Below are positions 1 to 5,636 of a stretch of DNA of 9,543 nt, piece after piece. The position numbers were made by a program, and so were the translations under genes. The stretch's first letter is position 1; every line of letters begins with the position of its first letter. The notes beneath the pieces are model-generated. The model did no database searches. It had not been told where the DNA came from and worked only from the letters and a program-made list of their open reading frames with translations. The stretch is from Anaerolineales bacterium (GTDB taxonomy: Bacteria > Chloroflexota > Anaerolineae > Anaerolineales > Villigracilaceae): NCBI GenBank assembly GCA_016789485.1, contig JAEURE010000083.1, positions 1-9,543 on the forward strand, written 5' to 3'.

Positions 1-423
1 TTCGGAGGCGTAAATCTGTTTGCCGTTCAAAAACGCGCCTTTGCCGCGCTCAGCTGCGAACATTTCGTCGAGCAGCGGGTCGTAGACTGCGCCAAGTGTG
101 ACAACACCTTTCACTGCATACGCGATGGAGACACAAAAGACGGGGATGTGGTGGGCGTAATTGACTGTTCCGTCCAATGGGTCGATGTACCAGATTCCGT
201 CGTTGTCTCCAATTGTCTCGCCGCTTTCTTCCGCGAGAATATGGCTGTCGGGAAATTGGGATTGAATCTCGCCGATTAAAAATGATTCAGAGGCGTGGTC
301 TATTTCGGTAACAAGATCAATTGTCCCTTTGTAATGAACCGTGTGTTCTTTGCTGTATCCGTCTCGCAGAATGGTTCCTGCTCCGCGGGCGAGTCGTTCC
401 AGATCGTTTCGAGTTGGTTTCAT
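1..423 (-). CDS. Inositol monophosphatase family protein, C-terminal part missing
   Basis: Reads as the first 141 residues of an inositol-monophosphatase-fold Mg-dependent phosphatase; the rest lies beyond the left edge. Visible family motifs are the lysine and aspartate of the N-terminal metal region (K32, D42 in the stretch IDLVTEID), the glutamate pair E65-E66 in LAEESGE, and the core DPLDGT motif at 81-86, whose D81 and D84 bind metal. This is followed by the usual NYAHHIPVF stretch. The ATG overlaps the arginase stop codon (ATGA), and no good Shine-Dalgarno precedes it, so translation is probably coupled to arginase. Members of this family hydrolyse inositol-1-phosphate, fructose-1,6-bisphosphate, histidinol phosphate or PAP. 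The specificity cannot be settled from this half, so no gene symbol is given. A histidinol-phosphate role would fit poorly beside a histidine-degrading gene. Confidence 0.93.
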   Translation of the reverse strand, partial: MKPTRNDLERLARGAGTILRDGYSKEHTVHYKGTIDLVTEIDHASESFLIGEIQSQFPDSHILAEESGETIGDNDGIWYIDPLDGTVNYAHHIPVFCVSIAYAVKGVVTLGAVYDPLLDEMFAAERGKGAFLNGKQIYASE

Positions 424-1325
424 GAATGTCCATTCCAAATACGGCGTCCCAGTGCAGAGAGGGCAAACTCCACAGCGAGGGACGCGGTTTGATTTTGCAC
501 ATCAAGGATCGGGTTGACTTCGACCAGATCCATGCCGATCAATTTTCCGGTTTCAGCGATCATCTCACAAGCGAGATGTGCTTCACGTTGGGTCAAGCCT
601 GCGGGAACGGGCGTTCCAACGCCGGGGGCATGCCGTGGATCAAGCGCGTCAAGATCAAGGGAAAGATAGATGCCGTCCACATCACGGCTGACATGTTCGA
701 TGGCTTTCTCCACCACGGCAACCATGCCGTAGCGGTCGATCTGTTCCATGCTCATCACCATTGCACCAGCGTTTTGCAAATTGACCTTTTCGCCTGCGTC
801 CAGGTCGCGTGCGCCAATGATGGCGATCTTTTTTGGGTCGATGACGGGAGTGGGCTCATCCCATAATTGCACCAGGCTTTTATCGCCCAGTCCTGCAAGG
901 ATGGCAAGCGACATGCCGTGAATGTTTCCCGAAGGTGTTGTTTCAGCCGTGTTGAAATCAGCATGTGCATCGATCCAAATAACGCCGAGTTTTTTATCGC
1001 GCGCTGCTCCGCGAACGGAGCCGATCGAAAGACTGTGGTCGCCGCCCACTACCAGCGGGAAACGTCCCGCCTGCACGGAGGTTGCCACGGCTCCTGCCAC
1101 ACGCCGTGACATGGGAATAATGCAGTCGATATATTTTAATTTCGGGTTGGTGATGCTGCACATCTCTGCAATGGGTACTTCGACGTTGCCCTCATCTTGA
1201 ATCGTATATCCAAGTTCTTCGAGTTTTTGCTGTAAGTGTGCATAACGGATGGCGCTGGGTCCCATATCCACACCACGGCGATCTGCGCCAAGGTCTATGG
1301 GGACGCCGATAATATCAATTTGCAT
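420..1325 (-). CDS. rocF: Arginase (L-arginine amidinohydrolase)
   Basis: A 301-residue ureohydrolase that should split arginine into ornithine and urea in the cytoplasm with a binuclear Mn centre. Metal ligands are present: H97 in [11 protein letters not shown]119/H121/D123 in DAHADFN, and D224/D226 in SLDLDALDP. The residues that hold the alpha-amino and carboxyl groups of arginine in true arginases are also present: N125, S132 and H136 in SGNIHG, and D174/D176/E179 in ARDLDAGE. T238 in GVGTPV and E269 in DLVEVNP complete the site. This argues against agmatinase or the related formimidoylglutamase HutG, which the nearby hutI would otherwise suggest. The start at 1325 is chosen because AGGAG lies 6 nt upstream; a GTG at 1352 would add nine residues but has no support. 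It lies 26 nt after the diguanylate cyclase gene and overlaps the phosphatase gene by 4 nt. Confidence 0.95.
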   Translation of the reverse strand: MQIDIIGVPIDLGADRRGVDMGPSAIRYAHLQQKLEELGYTIQDEGNVEVPIAEMCSITNPKLKYIDCIIPMSRRVAGAVATSVQAGRFPLVVGGDHSLSIGSVRGAARDKKLGVIWIDAHADFNTAETTPSGNIHGMSLAILAGLGDKSLVQLWDEPTPVIDPKKIAIIGARDLDAGEKVNLQNAGAMVMSMEQIDRYGMVAVVEKAIEHVSRDVDGIYLSLDLDALDPRHAPGVGTPVPAGLTQREAHLACEMIAETGKLIGMDLVEVNPILDVQNQTASLAVEFALSALGRRIWNGHS

Positions 1326-1351
1326 GTAAGTCTCCTGAATTTTATATGACA

Positions 1352-3004
1352 CTAATTGTCTGAAGTTTGATAATGGCTTTCACGGACATAGACGGTTACC
1401 CGATTACGCCCCTCGGTTTTGGATCGGTAAAGCGCCTGGTCTGCAAATGATAACAAAGTCTCGCCAAAATCAGCGTGAACAGGGTAAGAGGCGATTCCTG
1501 CTGAAAATGTGCATTGCAATTTTTTTCCATCATACTCAATGACCATTTCTTCAAATTGTTTTCTGAAACGCTCCGCACGTTTATATGCTGCTTCAGAGGT
1601 AACGTCCGTCATCAGGATCACAAATTCCTCGCCGCCATACCTGCAAACAATATCGCCCTGACGCGTATTTTCATTAAGAAAGCTTGCCAGCGATTGCAGC
1701 ACGATATCGCCGCACTTGTGACCATAAGTATCATTAAATTGCTTGAAATGATCAATGTCAAGGATGAGAATGGAGTATGGGGCTTTTTCGCGGCTCGACC
1801 TCGCGGATTCCTGATCCAGCGCTTCGGAGAAATAGCGGCGATTGAATGCCCCTGTTAACGGGTCGCGGATAGCCTGTTCCTGAAGTTTGGTGCGCAGGGT
1901 TTCATTTTCAGCCAATTGTTTTTGCAGCGACAGGTTGACTTCCTTTAATTTGTTCTCAAGCGCCTTGCGCTCTGTAATGTCCCGCGCAACAATGACACGT
2001 CCTTCCAGAGTATTCAAACGGTTATAGATAGGCGTGACAATGATCTCAAGTGTGTGCGGCGGCGTCCCCGGGATCTCGATCTCTTCGCGCGAGAATTCCG
2101 TAAAGAAGAATCGATTCAGCAGCTGGGGCCAGCTGCGAAAGACTTCCACCGGGTCTTGTCCGGATATCTCATTGATGGATTTCCCCAGCCATTTTTGAGC
2201 CATTAGATTTGCGTCCACAACGCGGTCGTGTACATCTACAACAAAGACCATTTCCGGGATGTGTTCCATAACCGTATCCCGGGCGATGGGCACCAGATCA
2301 AACAGACTCAATCCGAAAATGCTTGCAACAAGCAAAATGGCTGTGACATTGAAAAAAAGGGGTGTTAGATCCACAGGGACAGACAGGAATGGCAGCAGCC
2401 TTGGGTTTAACTGGTACATGATATTGATGGAAAAAGGGATGGTAACAGCCCCGATCAAATATAACATTTGTTTGCGATAGACCAGCCGCGACTGGATAAA
2501 TCGCCAGATCAAAACTCCCATCCCGACCAATTCCAATAGATAGCTTTGGGCAAGAGCCACCCAATACATGGGTCCACGGCTGATGAGCAGTGGACCTCCG
2601 GACTCCACTGCGATCTGAGTGGATGTGTAATACAGATGAAACCAGCGTTCAGAGAAAATGAAGCACAAGGAGATGGCCGGGATGACCCAAAATAACAGCA
2701 TAATTGGTTTGCCCGTCAGCCATTTATCCATCCTCGTGTATTTCAAAGTGAAGAAGAACCATAATACCGGCGCAGTGATAATACCGATATTTTCCACTTT
2801 CAGCCAGAAATGTTTTGTCTCAAGCGTGGGCGATACTGCGATCATCGCGTAACTGAATGACCAGATGCCCAGTGCACATAGGGTCAATGTCATCGAGCGG
2901 ATACCGGGTTTCGCCGGCCTGCGGGATAGCAGTAGCGCAATTACAAATGCTGTCACAGCATTGGCAATCAAAATAATTGCAAAGATGATCCACTTGATGT
3001 CCAT
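1352..3004 (-). CDS. Membrane diguanylate cyclase: 7TM sensor, PAS and GGDEF domains
   Basis: A 550-residue protein that should make cyclic di-GMP from GTP at the membrane. Residues 1-235 contain about seven hydrophobic segments and resemble the HisKA_7TM sensor module. A PAS domain follows at about 243-345, ending in ARDITERKALE, then a short coiled coil to about 378. The GGDEF domain begins at DPLTGAFNRR (381) and carries the active-site GGEEF at 457-461 and ILDIDHFKQFNDTYGH. The inhibitory I-site RxxD is present (R448 to D451), so product feedback is expected. No EAL or HD-GYP domain follows. The start at 3004 is preferred over an upstream ATG at 3049, which would run into hutI; the chosen one leaves 19 nt to the hutI stop, with a weak GGGA before it. 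The ligand of the 7TM and PAS parts is unknown. Confidence 0.93.
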   Translation of the reverse strand: MDIKWIIFAIILIANAVTAFVIALLLSRRPAKPGIRSMTLTLCALGIWSFSYAMIAVSPTLETKHFWLKVENIGIITAPVLWFFFTLKYTRMDKWLTGKPIMLLFWVIPAISLCFIFSERWFHLYYTSTQIAVESGGPLLISRGPMYWVALAQSYLLELVGMGVLIWRFIQSRLVYRKQMLYLIGAVTIPFSINIMYQLNPRLLPFLSVPVDLTPLFFNVTAILLVASIFGLSLFDLVPIARDTVMEHIPEMVFVVDVHDRVVDANLMAQKWLGKSINEISGQDPVEVFRSWPQLLNRFFFTEFSREEIEIPGTPPHTLEIIVTPIYNRLNTLEGRVIVARDITERKALENKLKEVNLSLQKQLAENETLRTKLQEQAIRDPLTGAFNRRYFSEALDQESARSSREKAPYSILILDIDHFKQFNDTYGHKCGDIVLQSLASFLNENTRQGDIVCRYGGEEFVILMTDVTSEAAYKRAERFRKQFEEMVIEYDGKKLQCTFSAGIASYPVHADFGETLLSFADQALYRSKTEGRNRVTVYVRESHYQTSDN

Positions 3005-3023
3005 TGATAGACGTCCCGACAAG

Positions 3024-4298
3024 CTAAGCCGTTCGATAATACCCCACATCCACGGAATATACCTGTCCGCGTTTGATGACTTGTTTTACCAGATTCGTGC
3101 CGTAACGATAGCCCACCTGGCGATAATCTGAAACAGAGAGGATTAACATATCCGCCTGCTTGCCGACTTCCAAAGAGCCGATCTTACCAGACCTGCGAAT
3201 TGCGTGCGCTGAATTGATGGTAGATGCCGCTATGGCCTGGGCTGGGGTCAATCCCATGGAACGGCAGGCAAGCGCAATCGCAAATTGCATGGATTCGTTC
3301 CATGTTGTGCCGGGGTTACAGTCTGTTGCGAGAGCAAGTATGGCATCCGCTTCAAGCAATTTCTTGGCGGGGGTGTAATGACACTCGGCAAGCCCGAACG
3401 GCGTGCAGGGCAGTGATACGGCAACCGTATCCGATTTTCCGAGGGCGGCGATATCTGCATCCGAAGTGACAACGAGATGGTCTGCGGACGCTGCTCCCAG
3501 CTCGGCGGCAAGAGCAGCGCCGCCGAGGTTGTCAAATTCGTCAGCGTGGATCTTGAGCGGGAATCCCAGCGACCCAGCCTTGGTCAAAATTTGACGCGAT
3601 TGTTCGAGGGTGAAAGCTTTGGTTTCGCAGAAAACGTCCACAAAGGGCAGGGGCAGCCGCGGTGCATGAGTCTCCCACCATTCTTTTAGCACTGGTAGCA
3701 TGGTGTTGGCTACTTCATCGGTGTAGCCCTGCGGATTGTCCTTGAATTCAGGTGCAATGGCATGTGCGCCAAGGAAGGTGATGACGAGGTCAAGCGGACT
3801 TTCATCGTCCAGCGCAAGCAGGGCTTTTAGCAGGCGCAGTTCTGTGGAAGTTTGCAAGCCGTACCCGGTCTTTGCCTCGGCGGTAGTTGTGCCATGCGCA
3901 AACATGCGCAGCAAACGCGGACGGGTCTGTGCAATGAGGGTCTCCATACTGGCTGTGCGCGTGGCTTTGACGGTGGAAATAATTCCCCCGCCTGCCGCGA
4001 GAATATCGAGATAAGCCATGCCGCCCATCTTCATCTCGAATTCATTGGCGCGATCCCCTGCCCAGATCAGATGGGTGTGCGGGTCTACAAATCCGGGCAT
4101 CAGCACACAGTGACTTGCGTCCAGGGTGGGTTCATCCGGATAGGCATTTTTCAGTTCATCTGTGGTGCCGACTGCGAAGATCTTTTCATCGCGGATCACA
4201 ACGGCACCGTTTTCAATAATGCCAAGCGTGCCAAGTGCTTTTCCGCGTTGCGGTCCACCTGCAAGGGTAAGAAGCTGGGAAGCAGAATGTATAAGCAT
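3024..4298 (-). CDS. hutI: Imidazolonepropionase
   Basis: A 424-residue amidohydrolase-superfamily enzyme that opens imidazolonepropionate to N-formimino-glutamate, the third step of histidine degradation, in the cytoplasm. The length matches the family. Key features are the metal-binding HTH at 74-76 within GFVDPHTHL, the HADEF motif at 251-255, ADHL at 272-275 and the ATDCNPGT motif at 324-331 with its metal-binding D326. The region around AGGGIISTV (101-110) and KTGYGL (143-148) is also typical of HutI. The ATG has GGTGA about 6 nt upstream. It is the first gene of the leftward block and has its own upstream region facing the pilin genes. HutH, HutU and the formiminoglutamate-degrading enzyme are not in the window. 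The neighbouring arginase does not supply that last step on residue evidence. Confidence 0.96.
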   Translation of the reverse strand: MLIHSASQLLTLAGGPQRGKALGTLGIIENGAVVIRDEKIFAVGTTDELKNAYPDEPTLDASHCVLMPGFVDPHTHLIWAGDRANEFEMKMGGMAYLDILAAGGGIISTVKATRTASMETLIAQTRPRLLRMFAHGTTTAEAKTGYGLQTSTELRLLKALLALDDESPLDLVITFLGAHAIAPEFKDNPQGYTDEVANTMLPVLKEWWETHAPRLPLPFVDVFCETKAFTLEQSRQILTKAGSLGFPLKIHADEFDNLGGAALAAELGAASADHLVVTSDADIAALGKSDTVAVSLPCTPFGLAECHYTPAKKLLEADAILALATDCNPGTTWNESMQFAIALACRSMGLTPAQAIAASTINSAHAIRRSGKIGSLEVGKQADMLILSVSDYRQVGYRYGTNLVKQVIKRGQVYSVDVGYYRTA

Positions 4299-4477
4299 GA
4301 TTTCACCGTATATTCATGATTGCCTGATCTTGTAATTTAACCACAGAAACGAGTGAACAGGTGTTTCATTTAGGATATATCAATATCAAGCAGTTTTTTG
4401 CTCATTTTTGTCGAAATCTCGCCTTAATTTTTCCTTAGAACCTAACATAAATGTAAAATGAAACGCCCTTGATTCTT

Positions 4478-4505
4478 TTGCCAAATCCAATATTTAATGT
4501 ACAAT
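4478..4505 (+). promoter_or_regulatory. Promoter of the first pilin gene
   Basis: TTGCCA at 4478-4483 and TACAAT at 4500-4505 are each one base off the sigma-70 consensus, with a 16-bp spacer. The expected transcript start is near 4512, which gives a leader of about 50 nt. The same elements lie at the same places in the second pilin cassette. A conserved TTGA at 4469 is too far upstream (25 bp) to be the -35. Confidence 0.6.
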
Positions 4506-4514
4506 AAAAGCAAT

Positions 4515-4533
4515 CACAGGAGGCCTTCCTGTG
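4515..4533 (+). promoter_or_regulatory. Leader hairpin covering a strong Shine-Dalgarno and a GTG
   Basis: CACAGGA and TCCTGTG form a perfect 7-bp inverted repeat around GGCCT. The perfect ribosome site AGGAGG (4518-4523) lies in the left arm and loop, and the GTG at 4531 lies in the right arm, so folding would hide both. In the second cassette (4871-4889) the same element has one A-C mismatch. It could control translation or act as a DNA operator just after the transcript start. Which of these applies, if either, is inference. Confidence 0.45.
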
Positions 4534-4560
4534 AAATCCAAAGGAAAGGAGAAATTTCCC

Positions 4561-4716
4561 ATGTTATTTTCACCCAAGGAAAAAGGCCAGGGTCTTGTTG
4601 AATACGCGCTGATTCTTGTTTTGGTAGCTATCGTTGTTATTGCAGCTTTGATGGTTCTCGGACCAATCATTGGCAACGTCTTCAGCGAAATCAACAACAG
4701 CCTGTCCAGTTTCTAA
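4561..4716 (+). CDS. flp: Flp-family type IVb prepilin, copy 1
   Basis: A 51-residue prepilin for a Tad/Flp-type pilus. The leader MLFSPKEKG is basic. The prepilin peptidase should cut after G9 in the motif G/QGLVEY, where the fifth mature residue is the hallmark glutamate followed by tyrosine. One hydrophobic helix follows (about 16-40, ALILVLVAIVVIAALMVLG), then a short tail ending NNSLSSF. The mature pilin would be 42 residues. An in-frame GTG at 4531 with a perfect AGGAGG would give 61 residues. ATG 4561, with AAAGGAG 9 nt upstream, is preferred because in the second copy the equivalent GTG is out of frame with the pilin. No tadA, tadB, tadC, rcpA or peptidase gene is in the window, so assembly must be encoded elsewhere. 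Confidence 0.92.
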   Translation: MLFSPKEKGQGLVEYALILVLVAIVVIAALMVLGPIIGNVFSEINNSLSSF

Positions 4717-4733
4717 ACTTACACTGTAGTTTT

Positions 4734-4780
4734 GATTAAAAAATATCGTGAACATTTTTTGTTCACGATATTTTTTAATC
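4734..4780 (+). terminator. Perfect 20-bp inverted repeat after pilin copy 1
   Basis: Arms 4734-4753 and 4761-4780 are exact reverse complements, with core ATCGTGAAC and GTTCACGAT, and flank a 7-nt loop ATTTTTT. The outer part is an A-tract paired with a T-tract, so it can act as a Rho-independent terminator in either direction. It separates the two pilin cassettes and makes each likely monocistronic. Confidence 0.85.
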
Positions 4781-4797
4781 CTTTCTTTTCTGAAAGG

Positions 4798-4813
4798 CTA
4801 ACATAACTGTTAG
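4798..4813. promoter_or_regulatory. Palindromic box upstream of the second pilin promoter
   Basis: CTAACA-TAAC-TGTTAG is a perfect 6-bp dyad located 43 bp upstream of the -10 hexamer. The first cassette has the same left half at 4442 (CTAACATAAATGTAA) but a weakened right half. Its position and its conservation in the left half suggest a regulator site, though short AT-rich dyads also arise by chance. Confidence 0.35.
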
Positions 4814-4833
4814 GGAAAATGCCCTTGACGCAC

Positions 4834-4861
4834 TTGCGTTTTTTTACGAGAGATGTAAAAT
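4834..4861 (+). promoter_or_regulatory. Promoter of the second pilin gene
   Basis: TAAAAT at 4856-4861 matches the -10 at five of six bases. A TTG-core -35 (TTGCGT, 4834-4839) sits 16 bp upstream, matching the layout of the first cassette. TTGACG at 4825 is a better hexamer but leaves 25 bp. The weaker -35 suggests lower basal output than copy 1 unless an activator helps. Confidence 0.5.
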
Positions 4862-4886
4862 AAAGACAATCACAGGAGGCCTTCCC

Positions 4887-4958
4887 GTGAAATCCGAAAG
4901 AAAGGAGAAATTTCAAAATGTTATTTTCCCCCAAAGAAAAAGGCCAGGGTCTTGTTGA
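4887..4958 (+). other. Possible 23-codon upstream ORF overlapping pilin copy 2
   Basis: A GTG at 4887 follows a perfect AGGAGG by 7 nt and opens a 23-codon frame ending in TGA at 4956-4958, inside the pilin gene in another frame. In copy 1 the same GTG reads in frame into the pilin. The first ten codons are similar in both copies (KSKGKEKF versus KSERKEKF). It may be a translated leader that modulates the pilin, or just a relic of an extended start. Confidence 0.3.
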
Positions 4959-5073
4959 GTACGCGCTGATTCTTGTTTTGGTAGCTATCGTTGTTATTGC
5001 GGCTTTGATGGTTCTTGGCCCAATCATCGGTAACGTCTTCAGCGAAATCAACGCCAGCCTGTCCGGCGTGTAA
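4918..5073 (+). CDS. flp: Flp-family type IVb prepilin, copy 2
   Basis: A second 51-residue prepilin. It has the same MLFSPKEKG leader, the same G/QGLVEY cleavage motif with mature E5-Y6, and the same hydrophobic helix as copy 1. It differs from copy 1 only at residue 46 (N to A) and at the last two residues (SF to GV); all other codon changes are synonymous. AAAGGAG lies 10 nt before the ATG. The GTG that is in frame in copy 1 is shifted by one base here, so this ATG is the only start that gives a pilin. It has its own promoter and terminator and is convergent with the methyltransferase gene. Two nearly identical subunits could raise dosage or be expressed under different conditions. Confidence 0.92.
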   Translation: MLFSPKEKGQGLVEYALILVLVAIVVIAALMVLGPIIGNVFSEINASLSGV

Positions 5074-5092
5074 TTTCCCGCCAATCGCTTAT

Positions 5093-5122
5093 AAAAAGCC
5101 CCGTCATGCGACGGGGCTTTTT
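5093..5122. terminator. Bidirectional terminator between convergent genes
   Basis: GCCCCGTC and GACGGGGC form an 8-bp GC-rich stem with loop ATGC, flanked by five As and five Ts, so the structure works on both strands. It ends pilin copy 2 rightward and the methyltransferase block leftward. The TAA stop of the leftward gene (5121-5123) lies in the outer stem. Confidence 0.9.
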
Positions 5123-5636
5123 ATTTTTTGTATAAATAGATCAACTGCTCGCGGTCGAAAAAATCAATGTTCCAGCCGGGTAATTCAAAAGAAACAGTTA
5201 CCACACGGGCGCCGGGCTTCAATTCCCTGCCTAATTTTTCCTGAAGGCGATTTCCATGGTCGGATGTGAGATAGGCGAAGATGATATCTGCGTCTTTCAA
5301 ATTAGATTTGTAAAAATTCCCCGCCTCAATATGAACTTTGGAACTGACACCGCTTCTAAGAGCATTTATCCAACTGACAACGCATTGCACAGGTCCGGCT
5401 TCGATCCCCACAGCGTTCAACCCAAATTCCTTTGCTGCCATGATCAATACCCGCCCGTGACCAGACCCGAGATCGTAGAGGGTTTCTCCAGCCCGCGGAT
5501 TTGCCAGCTCCAGCGCCCTGCGGATACGCTCATCCCGTGAGGAAACAGGCGGTAGCCCATAAAATGCAGGAATCAATACCCACAGTAATGCAACGAAAAT
5601 CACACATGTAGCAATAATGCTCAAAAAAATCTGCAT
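5121..5636 (-). CDS. Membrane-anchored class I methyltransferase, FAM173-like
   Basis: A 171-residue protein with one N-terminal membrane helix (about 4-26) followed by a short SAM-dependent methyltransferase domain. Motif I is DLGSGHGR at 55-62, and E79 in VGIE is the acidic residue expected to hold the SAM ribose. The layout fits the FAM173 group: hydrophobic anchor, a region before the fold, the G-S-G-x-G-R signature, and a C-terminal stretch reading RELKPGARVV then ELPGW. In animals that group includes the lysine methyltransferases of ATP synthase subunit c and the ADP/ATP carrier. The bacterial substrate is unknown and no function beyond methyl transfer is claimed. The ATG overlaps the MFS stop by one base (TAATG), with AAGGG about 6 nt upstream, so the two are probably translated together. 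Confidence 0.85.
   Translation of the reverse strand: MQIFLSIIATCVIFVALLWVLIPAFYGLPPVSSRDERIRRALELANPRAGETLYDLGSGHGRVLIMAAKEFGLNAVGIEAGPVQCVVSWINALRSGVSSKVHIEAGNFYKSNLKDADIIFAYLTSDHGNRLQEKLGRELKPGARVVTVSFELPGWNIDFFDREQLIYLYKK

Larger units (their letters stand above)
4442..5073 (+). repeat. Tandem duplication of a pilin cassette (two units, about 356 bp apart)
   Basis: Unit 1 spans about 4442-4716 and unit 2 about 4798-5073. Landmarks keep a constant offset of 356 bp from the CTAACATAA box through the promoter to the Shine-Dalgarno, then 357 bp from the ATG onward because of a single inserted base in the unit 2 leader. The coding parts differ at about 14 of 156 positions. Conservation starts with promoter-upstream DNA and ends at the stop codons; the two terminators are unrelated to each other. 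Confidence 0.9.

Noticed and set aside
295..492. Rightward frames across 295-1200.
   Set aside because: They are antisense to the phosphatase and arginase genes, which carry full family motifs.
420..1325. Formimidoylglutamase (HutG) as the identity of the ureohydrolase.
   Set aside because: The SGNIHG and RDLDAGE residues that recognise arginine's amino and carboxyl groups are present as in true arginases.
4374..4387. GATATATCAATATC dyad upstream of hutI as an operator.
   Set aside because: Only a 5-bp AT-rich dyad with no second copy; the hutI upstream region has no convincing -35/-10 pair to anchor it.
4469..4505. TTGATT (4469) and TTGACG (4825) as -35 boxes of the pilin promoters.
   Set aside because: The spacing to the -10 is 25 bp in both copies, too long for sigma-70. 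Their conserved placement may still mean something, but not as a standard -35.
4719..5084. Leftward 121-residue frame, and a similar one at 4494-4697, with shared sequence.
   Set aside because: They are the antisense of the two pilin genes. Their mutual similarity only reflects the duplication.
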